Source: Dyadobacter jiangsuensis (lineage in GTDB: Bacteria; Bacteroidota; Bacteroidia; Cytophagales; Spirosomataceae). From it: DNA of 64,000 nt. The notes under the pieces are model-generated. The model searched no databases, was not told where the DNA came from, and saw only the letters and a list, made by a program, of their open reading frames with translations. Each line of letters opens with the position of its first letter. The first letter of the stretch is position 1. The DNA is taken from positions 186,001 through 250,000 of the forward strand of contig NZ_PYAS01000015.1 in the NCBI RefSeq assembly GCF_003014695.1. Direction: 5' to 3'. Below, in pieces: positions 25,272 to 35,014 of this stretch. The position numbers were made by a program, and so were the translations under genes.

Positions 25272-27107
25272 ATGTGCAAATATTTGCTGTTGTTTCTGAT
25301 GCTTTCCTTCTGCGCGTCGGCACAAAACCCCGACAGCCTGGAAGTGCACAGCCGCGACAGTATCCGGTATACGAACCTCAAAGCCCGGATGTCGAAAACC
25401 AAGTTCTCGCGGGCTGTTTACCGGCTGCTTTTCAGGGACGTTTACAACCAGGGCAAGGTTACCGAGGTGAAGGAGATCGAAACCAACCCGTTTACCCCTT
25501 ACGAGGGCATGGTGATCCGGAAAATCTACATCCGGCAATTGAACATTCTCGGCGAATCGGTTTATGATACCACCCGGAAAGGCAACCAGCTCGAAAGGTT
25601 TTTGAGTAAAAGTGTCCATACCAATACTCGGGAAGGTATTGTCCGGAAATCCTTCCTGCTGTTTTCGGAGGGTGACGATATCCAGGCGCATGTTTTAAAA
25701 GACACCGAACGTCTTTTGCGTTCCAACCGGATGTTCGTCGATGCGCGTATCATTGTCATTCCCCGAAAGGATGTTACCTGGATGGCCGACATTATCGTGC
25801 TCATTCAGGATGCCTGGTCGCTTAATTTCTCGGGGAGTTTCAGTTCCTTCAACAAATTCGGCCTGGGGCTTGAGAACATCAACGTCCGCGGGACCACGCA
25901 TTCCCAGCGAACGGCCATTCGCTGGGATTCGAAGGATTCCGTGCGAAAGTTTCAATTCCGGGCCATTTACACTGTTCCTTATATCGGTAAAACCTTCATT
26001 ACTGCCCAGGCCAGCCTGATCTTCGAGCGCGACCTGCAAGAGCAATCCATCCGGTTTAACCGCAGGTTTATTACAACGGAAACGAAATATGCCGGTGCTT
26101 TGGAAGTGGGCCACTATAAGACGAGGCAAGTCAAGCGGGAACTGCAATCGAAAGATTCGCTGACGCTGCTGGAGACCGACTACAAATATTATGATTTCTG
26201 GATCGGGCGGGCATTCAAATTCCCTTTCCCCGACAGCAAACTGGCCCAGAACTCCCGGATCGTAACCGCATTCAGGCATAACAAATACAACTACGACGAG
26301 CGACCAGAGGTGGCACCGAACCTCAACAAGAACTACTGGAACCGCACTGCGACGCTCATAAGCCTGGGATTTTCCAACCGGAACTACAAACGGGACGTCT
26401 TGATCTACGGTTTCGGACGAACGGAGGACGTGCCGGTAGGTAGCCTTTTCGCGCTCACCATCGGGCGCGAGAATACCGAATATGGCGCACGGGGCTACGG
26501 TGGTCTCCAATTCGCGACGGGCAAATACCTGCCCCATAACCTGGGTTACTTTTACGGACTGGCCAATTTGGGTACCTATTCCAAAAAAGGCGTTGCACAG
26601 CAAGGAGTTATCAATGGGGAGATTACCTATATCAGTAACCTGATCCCCTTCCGGCACAGCTTCTTCCGGCAATTTGTCAACATCCGATTTGCAAAAGGCA
26701 TCAACAGAGACCCGCTGGATTATCTCAATATCAGCGGGAACCAGGGCATCAGGGGCATCAATAACGACCGGCTGATCGGCACCAAGAAGCTAACCATCGG
26801 AACTGAGACCGTGTTCTTCTCCGACAAAAGCCTTTTGGGTTTCCGTATCGCCTACTTCGTATTCGCGGATTTAGGCCTCGTCAATGGCGTTCCGCATCTC
26901 TGGAAGAGCCCGCTGTACCAGGGTTATGGGTTAGGCTTACGGCTCCGGAATGAAAATCTGACCTTCAATACCCTGCAGGTACGCTTCGGATATTACGTCA
27001 ATATCCCCGAGCTTTCCTCACCCACCCGTTTCGCCGCTTCGGGCAACGTTCCCCTGCGCCTGCGCGACTTCGACATCTCCGCCCCGGCCATTGCGCCGTT
27101 CCAATAG
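25272..27107 (+). CDS. POTRA/beta-barrel outer-membrane protein (Omp85-like)
   Basis: This is a 611-residue protein with a signal peptide (MCKYLLLFLMLSFCASAQ). Residues about 80-180 look like a POTRA unit (VIRKIYIRQLNILGESV..., then LLRSNRMFVDARIIVIP). After it comes a long strand-rich region consistent with a 16-strand barrel, with an Omp85-like GNQGIRGINNDRL turn near residue 495. It could be a surface assembly or secretion pore, but it is shorter than BamA and has only one or two POTRA units. The gene starts 61 bases after the preceding exported-protein gene, so the two may be co-transcribed. Confidence 0.75.
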   Translation: MCKYLLLFLMLSFCASAQNPDSLEVHSRDSIRYTNLKARMSKTKFSRAVYRLLFRDVYNQGKVTEVKEIETNPFTPYEGMVIRKIYIRQLNILGESVYDTTRKGNQLERFLSKSVHTNTREGIVRKSFLLFSEGDDIQAHVLKDTERLLRSNRMFVDARIIVIPRKDVTWMADIIVLIQDAWSLNFSGSFSSFNKFGLGLENINVRGTTHSQRTAIRWDSKDSVRKFQFRAIYTVPYIGKTFITAQASLIFERDLQEQSIRFNRRFITTETKYAGALEVGHYKTRQVKRELQSKDSLTLLETDYKYYDFWIGRAFKFPFPDSKLAQNSRIVTAFRHNKYNYDERPEVAPNLNKNYWNRTATLISLGFSNRNYKRDVLIYGFGRTEDVPVGSLFALTIGRENTEYGARGYGGLQFATGKYLPHNLGYFYGLANLGTYSKKGVAQQGVINGEITYISNLIPFRHSFFRQFVNIRFAKGINRDPLDYLNISGNQGIRGINNDRLIGTKKLTIGTETVFFSDKSLLGFRIAYFVFADLGLVNGVPHLWKSPLYQGYGLGLRLRNENLTFNTLQVRFGYYVNIPELSSPTRFAASGNVPLRLRDFDISAPAIAPFQ

Positions 27108-27215
27108 CTTACAAGTCAATTTCACAACTTCCTGACTTACTGACCATTAATGACACCATTTTAAAATTTTACAGTTATTTCGGGCCACAACCTGTCCTTT
27201 TTCGGATATGAGAAT

Positions 27216-27223
27216 TAACTTTG
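27216..27223 (+). promoter_or_regulatory. Possible -7 element of carB
   Basis: TAACTTTG matches TAnnTTTG exactly and lies 93 bases before the GTG start of carB. The only T-rich -33 candidate (27198-27201) is 14 bases upstream, closer than the 18 bases seen for other promoters here, so the call is tentative. Confidence 0.4.
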
Positions 27224-27316
27224 TGGAATTTTTGGACGTACCCCTGCTCAAAATCGTCAGGCAACTGCCAAAAGTTGTTCAAGTATTTCCTTCATTTCTA
27301 CAAATTACCATTTACT

Positions 27317-30160
27317 GTGCCCAAAAATACGAGTATCAAATCCGTTCTGATTATCGGTTCAGGCCCCATCGTCATCGGTCAGGCGTGCGAGTTTGACTAT
27401 TCTGGCTCTCAGGCAGCCCGTTCACTACGCGAAGAGGGGATTGAGGTAGTTCTGATCAACTCCAATCCTGCAACCATCATGACTGACCCTATCAGTGCAG
27501 ATCATGTGTACCTGTTGCCACTCGAAAAGAAGTACATCGTTGAGATTCTGGAAAAACACAAGGCGATGGGCAAGCCCATCGACGCGGTACTTCCTACCAT
27601 GGGAGGCCAAACGGCGCTGAACCTGGCTATCGATTGCGATAAGGCAGGTATCTGGAAAAAGTATGAGGTGGACATTATCGGTGTGGATATCAAAGCGATT
27701 GAAACGACCGAGGACCGGGAGAAATTCCGTCTGAAAATGCTCGAACTAGGCGTAAACGTGTGCCAGGGCCGCACAGCCCGCTCTTTCCTCGAAGGAAAAG
27801 AGATCGCACAGGAAATCGGCTTCCCGCTCGTAATCCGTCCTTCATTTACCCTGGGTGGTACAGGAGGTGGATTTGTGGAGAAAGAAGAAGATTTCGACAA
27901 AGCGCTTAACTACGGCTTGCACGCATCACCTGTACACGAGGTACTGGTGGAGCAAAGTGTAATGGGCTGGAAAGAATACGAGCTCGAATTGCTTCGCGAC
28001 AGCAAAGGTAACTTCATCATTATTTGCTCGATCGAGAACTTCGACCCGATGGGTGTGCACACCGGCGACAGTATCACAGTAGCGCCTGCAATGACGCTTC
28101 CGGATACATTGTACCAGCAAATGCGCGACCTTTCGATCAAAATGATGAACGGTATCGGCAAATTTGCGGGTGGCTGTAACGTACAATTCTCGGTGAACCC
28201 CGCGGACGACAAGATCATCGCGATCGAAATCAACCCGCGTGTATCGCGTTCATCGGCATTGGCTTCGAAAGCGACGGGTTACCCTATCGCAAAAATCGCT
28301 GCGAAAATGGCGATCGGTTACGACCTCGACGAGCTCATCAACCCTATTACCGGCAGTACTTCCGCATTCTTCGAACCTTCGATCGACTATGTAATCGTGA
28401 AAGTTCCTCGCTGGAACTTCGATAAATTCAAAGGCGCTGATCGCTCACTGGGTCTTCAAATGAAGTCGGTAGGTGAAGCAATGGGTATCGGACGTAACTT
28501 CCAGGAGGCATTGCAAAAGGCTTGCCAGTCACTGGAAATCCGCCGCAATGGTTTGGGTGCCGACGGCCGCGAGCTTCGCGACCAGGAAGCAATCAAATAC
28601 AGTCTGCAACACCCAAGCTGGGACCGCCTGTTCCACATTTATGATGCATTCAAAATAGGTCTGTCGTTCAAAACGATCCAGAACCTGACTAAAATAGATG
28701 CGTGGTTCCTCAAACAGATCGAAGAGCTGATCGAGCTGGAACACCAAATCGAGAAATTCGACCTTGAAGACCTGCCAAAAGACCTTCTTTTGACAGCGAA
28801 ACAGAAAGGTTATGCCGACCGTCAGATCGCCCATTTGCTTGGTACCAAAGAAAGCAAGGTATACGATCGCCGGAAAGCATTGGGCATAAAGCGCGTGTAC
28901 AAATGCGTTGATACCTGCGCGGCTGAGTTCGAAGCCAAAACACCTTACTACTACTCTACTTTCAATACCTCCCAGGAATTCCCTGACAACGAGTCGGTCG
29001 TAAGCGACCGCAAGAAGGTGATCGTATTGGGTTCCGGACCTAACCGTATCGGACAAGGGATCGAATTCGACTACTCTTGTGTACACGGTGTATTGGCCGC
29101 GAAAGAAGCCGGTTATGAAACGATCATGGTGAACTGTAACCCTGAAACCGTTTCAACCGACCCGGATATTTCCGACAAACTGTACTTCGAACCCGTTTTC
29201 TGGGAGCACGTTTTCGACATTATCGAGCACGAAAAGCCTGAGGGCGTAATCGTTCAACTCGGTGGTCAGACGGCCTTGAAAATGGCTGAGAAGCTCGAAA
29301 AATATGGCGTGAAGATCATCGGTACCGACTTCCACTCGCTCGACTGGGCAGAAGACCGCGGCCGTTTCTCGTCATTGCTCGAAGAACTGGGCATCCCTTA
29401 TCCGAAATTCGGCACTGTAAGAGATTCCGATACTGCGGTGGAACTCTCGCGCACGCTGGGCTTCCCGCTGCTCGTTCGTCCAAGCTACGTTTTGGGTGGA
29501 CAGAGCATGAAAATCGTGATCAACGAGAAGGAACTGGAACAGCATGTGGTAAAAATCCTGCACGACATTCCGGACAACAACATCCTCCTCGACCACTTCC
29601 TCGAAGGTGCATTGGAAGCAGAAGCTGACGCGATCTGCGATGGCGAAGACGCCTACATTATCGGTGTGATGGAACACATTGAGCCTGCGGGTATCCACTC
29701 CGGCGACTCTCACGCTGCATTGCCTCCATTCGACCTCACAGCCGACGAAATCCGTCAGATCGAAGAGCATACCCGCAAAATCGCACTGGCGATGAACGTG
29801 AAGGGGTTGATCAACGTACAATTTGCGGTGAAAGACGGCGTCGTGTACGTGATCGAGGCGAACCCGCGTGCGTCGCGTACCGTACCATTCATTTGCAAGG
29901 CCTACGAAGAGCCTTACGTGAATTACGCTACCAAGCTGATGCTGGGCGACAAGAAGGTGAAGGATTTCGATTTCAAACCGGTTAAAAATGGCTGGGCAAT
30001 CAAGATTCCTGTATTCTCATTCAACAAATTCCCGAATGTGAACAAGGAACTGGGCCCTGAAATGAAATCGACCGGTGAAGCGATCTACTTCATCAAAGAT
30101 TTGGAAGATGAGTTCTTTCAGAAAATCTACGGCGAAAGGAATCTTTACCTGAGCCGGTAG
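27317..30160 (+). CDS. carB: CarB, carbamoyl-phosphate synthase large subunit, without the C-terminal allosteric domain
   Basis: CarB makes carbamoyl phosphate from bicarbonate, ammonia and two ATP for arginine and pyrimidine synthesis. I chose GTG 27317 (VPKNTSIKSVLIIGSGPIV), which gives the family N-terminus; an earlier in-frame TTG adds unrelated residues. The 947 residues contain both ATP-grasp halves (GSGPIVIGQACEFDYSGSQA in the first, LGSGPNRIGQGIEFDYS in the second) and the middle oligomerisation region. The chain ends right after MKSTGEAIYFIKDLEDEF, where E. coli CarB continues with a roughly 130-residue MGS-like domain that binds UMP and ornithine. A carA gene is not in the window. 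A terminator follows. Confidence 0.96.
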   Translation: MPKNTSIKSVLIIGSGPIVIGQACEFDYSGSQAARSLREEGIEVVLINSNPATIMTDPISADHVYLLPLEKKYIVEILEKHKAMGKPIDAVLPTMGGQTALNLAIDCDKAGIWKKYEVDIIGVDIKAIETTEDREKFRLKMLELGVNVCQGRTARSFLEGKEIAQEIGFPLVIRPSFTLGGTGGGFVEKEEDFDKALNYGLHASPVHEVLVEQSVMGWKEYELELLRDSKGNFIIICSIENFDPMGVHTGDSITVAPAMTLPDTLYQQMRDLSIKMMNGIGKFAGGCNVQFSVNPADDKIIAIEINPRVSRSSALASKATGYPIAKIAAKMAIGYDLDELINPITGSTSAFFEPSIDYVIVKVPRWNFDKFKGADRSLGLQMKSVGEAMGIGRNFQEALQKACQSLEIRRNGLGADGRELRDQEAIKYSLQHPSWDRLFHIYDAFKIGLSFKTIQNLTKIDAWFLKQIEELIELEHQIEKFDLEDLPKDLLLTAKQKGYADRQIAHLLGTKESKVYDRRKALGIKRVYKCVDTCAAEFEAKTPYYYSTFNTSQEFPDNESVVSDRKKVIVLGSGPNRIGQGIEFDYSCVHGVLAAKEAGYETIMVNCNPETVSTDPDISDKLYFEPVFWEHVFDIIEHEKPEGVIVQLGGQTALKMAEKLEKYGVKIIGTDFHSLDWAEDRGRFSSLLEELGIPYPKFGTVRDSDTAVELSRTLGFPLLVRPSYVLGGQSMKIVINEKELEQHVVKILHDIPDNNILLDHFLEGALEAEADAICDGEDAYIIGVMEHIEPAGIHSGDSHAALPPFDLTADEIRQIEEHTRKIALAMNVKGLINVQFAVKDGVVYVIEANPRASRTVPFICKAYEEPYVNYATKLMLGDKKVKDFDFKPVKNGWAIKIPVFSFNKFPNVNKELGPEMKSTGEAIYFIKDLEDEFFQKIYGERNLYLSR

Positions 30161-30183
30161 TAATAATGATTTGCAGTAACATC

Positions 30184-30210
30184 AAGCCTCGGAGTGATCC
30201 GGGGCTTTTT
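30184..30210 (+). terminator. Intrinsic terminator after carB
   Basis: A 9-bp stem (AAGCCTCGG with CCGGGGCTT, one G-U pair) is followed by TTTTTG, 24 bases after the carB stop. Confidence 0.85.
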
Positions 30211-30315
30211 GCATTCAATGCATTTGTAAACCAGAATAAAATAGTGGTAACATTCCCCCCGGATAATTCTCCATTATGTGCTATTTTCGGGAATTAATTG
30301 TAACCACTCCCCTAC

Positions 30316-33300
30316 ATGTCTAAGTTTTACGCTTGCATTCTTGCAATGTGGCTTTGTATTCAATCGGCTGCATTTGCACAAACGCCTACAATTTCCTTCA
30401 ATAGCGATTATTCCTGGAATGCCTGCCTGAACACGACCTACCGGTATGGCATCAACACGACAGGGACGTTCAATCCGGACAACAAATTTTCTATCCAGGT
30501 TCGCAAAGCCGAGACCCTCTCCGTTGTAGAAGAAGTTCCCGCGACACTTACCAACGGAAGGCTCGAATTCGTGCTTAAAGACTCTGTTGCGTATGCCAAC
30601 ATCTCTGTTCAGTTCAGGGCGCTCGCATCTTCTCCGAAAGTCCAGAGCGAATGGTCGTATGGCATTTTAGTGTATTCCAAAGGGCGTATCACCCTCAATC
30701 CCGACAACAGGCGTGATACGCTTAATACTTTCGACATCGTCGATATCAACTTTGCAGGTATCGGCATCGGTGATATACGCGTGACTTTGAACGATAGCAG
30801 CAAATTCAACTTATACGGCAATCCGGGAGGATTTACATCGTCCCAGGCGCTAACAGTGCCTGGGACTTATCCCCTATATAACATAGCTCACGCGGAAAAC
30901 AACTGCGGGGCCATGCAAGTAAGCGGTCAATATCAACCCGTAATCAATTCAACATCTGTCAAAACTGTTTCGGTCTCGCCTACGCAAATTTGTGAGAACA
31001 GCGAGGTGAAAGTAACATTCTCAACGCAAGGAACTGCCTTCACCGCCCAAACCCGCTACCGGCTGCGCTTCAAAGAACTTTATCCGACCGGGACGCCCAA
31101 AGTGATTGAAGTGCCCGCCACGTTGCAAGGTAATTTTCTGGTTGGTACATTTCCCGCCTACGTGAAATTATCCAACAGCCAGCAATTAAGCGTCCAGGTT
31201 ATTACAAGTAACCCTGCGACTGTATCTTCCATTGCACCGACCGCCTTGACACTATACCCCAAAACCGGCGCTAGTTTCAGTACACCCAGCCAAACCGTGG
31301 ATATCAACTCCTCCATTTATTTGTCTGTGAAAACCTACGGTGTGCCTCCCTTTTCGGTGGAACTGACCGACGGCAACAAGGCAACTTCTTTCTATGGCGA
31401 TATTTCCTTCCAGATTTCGCCGACTGTCGACAAAAATTACAGCATTAAATCCGTCACTTCGGCTTGCGGCACGGTTGATATCACCGAACCCGAGGTCGTA
31501 CGGATCAAAGTGCGCCCTGGCATCCGGTTCGCCGAAGGCAAGCAAGTAGTTTGCGCAGGGCCAAATATGCGTGTTAAATTCGTGAGTAGTGCGCAGCTTA
31601 CCGACGCGACCAGGTTTAAGATCGGGGTCAGTCCAGGCAATGGCACCAGGTTTTTCATCGATGCAAAACGCTCTGGCGACTACCTTGAATTTGCATGGCC
31701 TGCCGGTCAAAGCGGCTCCTACTACCACCAATACCAGATTATAACCACTAATCCAAGCCTCGAATCGCAGCCTACTTCTGATCTGGTTGTTCAAACTACC
31801 CCGACAATACGTTATTCGGTCAGCGGCTGGGGGTCCACGACATTAACCATACCCTCCCGAGTTTCGCTCAACTATGGTCTGGATGGCGGCGGCCCCTATA
31901 CGCTGGAAGAAGCCGACGGCACGATCAAGACCACACAGTACTCCGACATCGGAGGGGTCCAAATGTTTGTTAGGCAAACGACTGAATATAAAGTCAAATC
32001 GGTGTCTAATGGATGTTTCAAAAATGATAATCCAGCCAGTGTAACACTAAAATTACAACCGGGCAGCGAGCCGGCTGCTTACATTGAGCCTCTCAAAAAT
32101 GCGATTTGCAACAACGACAGCCTGGAAATAACTTTCGGCACGGTGGGGCAATTCGGCGCGGGAAACAAATTCAGCATTCAAGTTAACCAGCCATGCTGCG
32201 ACTTCAGTACACTGCGAGTGGTGGAGCAAGGCGGAAAGTATAAAGTGAAAGTAGCCATTACCCAGTATTTTCCCTATGAACTGGAATTTCGGATCGCCTC
32301 TTCGAATCCGGTGCTTTTCAGCAATGTCGAGCGCATCAGGCTACATACTCCGCTAACGGAATTCTCTCTTTCGCCACAGGGGCGGCCAGAAGACCCTCAG
32401 CGATACATTATCAATCCAACTCCCGCACAACTGTACCTGGGGTCGAACTCCCAGATTCAGAGTGTTACCTATACCGAAAACGGCGTGGAGAAAAAAACTG
32501 TATTTAGCCAGAATGTCAACTCTGTATACGTAACACCAAAGTCGGGTGAAACGAGTACTTACGTAGTAAAAACGGCTTCCAATGAGTGTGGAACGTTCCC
32601 CGTCGACAAGACAGCTTATTACCGGGCTATGCCTGGCCTTTTACAGATTACCTCATTACAGTCGCAGGTATATTGCACAGGAACACCACTCAGCCTTTCT
32701 TTCGATCTTGTAGAAGGAGTTGAAATCGGCGACCCAACATATTCACTCGAAATTTCTCCCGTAAACACCTTCGATTTCAAAGCATTGGTGACCGGGCAGA
32801 AAGGCAAGCGATTCAACACGCTAATTCCGGATGAGTTGCCCACAGGCAATTACAGCCTGCGCGTCGTGTCATCGGACGGCTCCAGGTCAGAGCCGCAGAG
32901 CATTCAAGTCTCAACACCTGTAAAGGCTACGCTGACGGCGGATAACTCACAGGCGGACCCGGTAAAGGTAGACGCGGGACAAAGCGTCGTATTGCGAATC
33001 CGTACGGAAGGAGCGCCTCCGATTATCGGTATTCTTAGCGACAACACCCGCCAGGAACTCTACAACGAGCAGGGCTGGTATGTCTATCCCAGAAAAAGCC
33101 AGGAGTACAGTATCCTTTCGATAAGTAATGTATGCGGTTACGGCACAGCGACCGGAAAAGTAAACGTGTCGGTAAATCCTAAACTTGTAGCCAATACCTC
33201 GTCGTGGAGTGTCTGCGAAGGGGGGTCGATCAATGTTGACTATGAGCTGATGGGGGATGTGAACCTTTCCGACGGCTATGTGCACTTTTCGATCGTAGAC

Positions 33301-34557
33301 CAAAATAATAAAAGTACGATCCGCCTCGACTCCACGCGCACGCTCAAAGGCAGTATGTTGTTGAAACTGCCCAACACGTTACCTGGCAGCTATTATGTCA
33401 TTGTTTGTTCGGTGCCTAAATATGGTCTCACTGCTAATTTGGGGGTGAGCGTCACCACGAAACCCAACGTAACACTGTATGGCAACACAACAATCAACAG
33501 CGGCGAAAGTACGCAGCTGGTGATCCGGTCCAATAAATACAATACTGATGCCCCTAATTTCGTCCTGTCGGATGGCACTAAGGGCAGCATTTACACCGGC
33601 GTAGGAGCTCTTAATAATATCAATGTCTCTCCAACGAAAACCACCACCTACACCATTGCCTCCATCACCAACGCGTGCGGTAATGGAATCGCAACCGGAT
33701 CCGCGACGGTCGAAGTCAACCCACCTTCGGAGCGTACTGTCACAGTTACCAGGATCATCACCAAATCGGGTTTTAACGCGTGCACGGGCGATACCATCGG
33801 TGTTGATTACAAGACAGCCGGAACATTCTCCGCCGGCAATACTTTTACAGTACAAATTTCGGACAGCACCGGACGGAATTTCCGGAATATAACGACCATC
33901 GGAAACGCCAAACCCATCCAGGCTGTCGTGCCGGGAGACCTCTCTCCCACTGCGCAATACCGCATCCGGGTAACTGGATCCGACCCGAACACAGGCAGCG
34001 GCGCCTTCGGAGCACCGCTTACTGCGATGCAAAAAGCGCGGGCCCGTTTCGCATCCGAAACCGTGATCTTCGATGGCGTCAACAACCCGAAGGTAACTGT
34101 TCTACTTGGCGGCGGCGGTCCATGGTACTACCAGTTCGGCACCGATGGCTCGGTGATGAACCGGCAAGCTTACACCTCTACCGACGTCGTTGAATTATTT
34201 CAGGCATCCCCCAGCCAGTATTATCGGCTGTTCCGGGTTTCTAATGGCTGCGGCATCGGTATCATCGAGTCCCCGTCTACGGTAAAAGTGGAAGTAATAA
34301 CCGCAACGGAACCAAATGCACCAGCATTCCACGTCGTTGTCGCACCAAATCCTGTACAGGACATCCTTACGGTAAAGTCTGAAAACAGCGATGAGAAAAA
34401 CATTCAGCTTATTTCGCAAAATGGTACAGTTGTCCACACTATCAAAACCCGCAGGCGGGATGAAGCCCTTGATATCCGTAGCCTTTCCCCCGGCATTTAC
34501 CTGCTTCAAGTAAATTCCAAAGGCAAGAATGCTACATTCAAGGTGATCAAGCAGTAA
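30316..34557 (+). CDS. Large secreted repeat protein with T9SS C-terminal sorting domain
   Basis: This is a 1413-residue exported protein. A signal peptide (MSKFYACILAMWLCIQSAAFA) is followed by seven repeats of about 186 residues and a C-terminal type IX sorting domain (VVVAPNPVQDILTV, LSPGIYLLQV). Each repeat carries one Cys in an SN-x-CG-like motif (near residues 191, 380, 562, 753, 936, 1116, 1307) and another Cys 25-35 residues later before a G-x-x-x-x-V-x-F/Y strand. This fits Ig-like beta-sandwiches, perhaps with disulfides. It is likely to be sent across the outer membrane and fixed to the surface or released. The role may be adhesion, but no ligand or enzyme domain is seen. It stands alone between two terminators. 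Confidence 0.85.
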   Translation: MSKFYACILAMWLCIQSAAFAQTPTISFNSDYSWNACLNTTYRYGINTTGTFNPDNKFSIQVRKAETLSVVEEVPATLTNGRLEFVLKDSVAYANISVQFRALASSPKVQSEWSYGILVYSKGRITLNPDNRRDTLNTFDIVDINFAGIGIGDIRVTLNDSSKFNLYGNPGGFTSSQALTVPGTYPLYNIAHAENNCGAMQVSGQYQPVINSTSVKTVSVSPTQICENSEVKVTFSTQGTAFTAQTRYRLRFKELYPTGTPKVIEVPATLQGNFLVGTFPAYVKLSNSQQLSVQVITSNPATVSSIAPTALTLYPKTGASFSTPSQTVDINSSIYLSVKTYGVPPFSVELTDGNKATSFYGDISFQISPTVDKNYSIKSVTSACGTVDITEPEVVRIKVRPGIRFAEGKQVVCAGPNMRVKFVSSAQLTDATRFKIGVSPGNGTRFFIDAKRSGDYLEFAWPAGQSGSYYHQYQIITTNPSLESQPTSDLVVQTTPTIRYSVSGWGSTTLTIPSRVSLNYGLDGGGPYTLEEADGTIKTTQYSDIGGVQMFVRQTTEYKVKSVSNGCFKNDNPASVTLKLQPGSEPAAYIEPLKNAICNNDSLEITFGTVGQFGAGNKFSIQVNQPCCDFSTLRVVEQGGKYKVKVAITQYFPYELEFRIASSNPVLFSNVERIRLHTPLTEFSLSPQGRPEDPQRYIINPTPAQLYLGSNSQIQSVTYTENGVEKKTVFSQNVNSVYVTPKSGETSTYVVKTASNECGTFPVDKTAYYRAMPGLLQITSLQSQVYCTGTPLSLSFDLVEGVEIGDPTYSLEISPVNTFDFKALVTGQKGKRFNTLIPDELPTGNYSLRVVSSDGSRSEPQSIQVSTPVKATLTADNSQADPVKVDAGQSVVLRIRTEGAPPIIGILSDNTRQELYNEQGWYVYPRKSQEYSILSISNVCGYGTATGKVNVSVNPKLVANTSSWSVCEGGSINVDYELMGDVNLSDGYVHFSIVDQNNKSTIRLDSTRTLKGSMLLKLPNTLPGSYYVIVCSVPKYGLTANLGVSVTTKPNVTLYGNTTINSGESTQLVIRSNKYNTDAPNFVLSDGTKGSIYTGVGALNNINVSPTKTTTYTIASITNACGNGIATGSATVEVNPPSERTVTVTRIITKSGFNACTGDTIGVDYKTAGTFSAGNTFTVQISDSTGRNFRNITTIGNAKPIQAVVPGDLSPTAQYRIRVTGSDPNTGSGAFGAPLTAMQKARARFASETVIFDGVNNPKVTVLLGGGGPWYYQFGTDGSVMNRQAYTSTDVVELFQASPSQYYRLFRVSNGCGIGIIESPSTVKVEVITATEPNAPAFHVVVAPNPVQDILTVKSENSDEKNIQLISQNGTVVHTIKTRRRDEALDIRSLSPGIYLLQVNSKGKNATFKVIKQ

Positions 34558-34578
34558 ATGCATTGATACCAAACAAAC

Positions 34579-34605
34579 GAAGCCCGGATCGCTCCGGGCT
34601 TCTTG
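34579..34605. terminator. Bidirectional terminator between convergent genes
   Basis: A perfect 10-bp stem (GAAGCCCGGA with TCCGGGCTTC) with a 4-base loop lies 22 bases after the large T9SS gene and 25 bases before the end of the DUF4834 gene. The T-run is weak on both strands. Confidence 0.75.
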
Positions 34606-34629
34606 CATTATATCGATTTCTAAATCTTC

Positions 34630-34887
34630 CTATTTCACTTCTTCATAATCCACATACTCCCCCCCTTTGAACCTCGACGACTCGCTGTTGTTCTGCGGAG
34701 GGCTGTCGACCCGGATTCCTCCCGGCTTCGTGCGGGCGCGCTCGGCTTGCTGTTGCGCGCGGTATGCTTTCTCCTGTTGCTTGATCAGCTGCCTGCCCAC
34801 CAGCAAGTGGAAAAGGAAGCGCCGGAAAAATGGCACAAATGCAATCAGGAGCAGGAATATGAATAATATATTAAATAGCACTTTCAT
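34630..34887 (-). CDS. DUF4834-family small membrane protein
   Basis: This is an 85-residue protein with one N-terminal membrane helix (MKVLFNILFIFLLLIAFVPFF) and a charged cytosolic tail. The tail ends in the family signature GEYVDYEEVK, preceded by a basic, Gln-rich stretch. DUF4834 proteins are conserved in Bacteroidota, but their function is not known. The gene is separated from bshA by 127 bases on the same strand. Confidence 0.8.
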   Translation of the reverse strand: MKVLFNILFIFLLLIAFVPFFRRFLFHLLVGRQLIKQQEKAYRAQQQAERARTKPGGIRVDSPPQNNSESSRFKGGEYVDYEEVK

Positions 34888-35014
34888 CTTTCAACAATGT
34901 TTTTTACCTCAATCAATAACGTAAACCTAACATAATTAGCACACGAATATAAGGAAAACCGCATGAAAGACGAAACCGTAAACTGAGCGGCGCTATCCGT
35001 TTACCAGCGGTTGT

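Noticed and set aside
25695..26672. A 325-codon minus-strand open frame inside the barrel protein gene
   Set aside because: It is a shadow frame; the plus strand has a signal peptide, POTRA-like segment and barrel strands.
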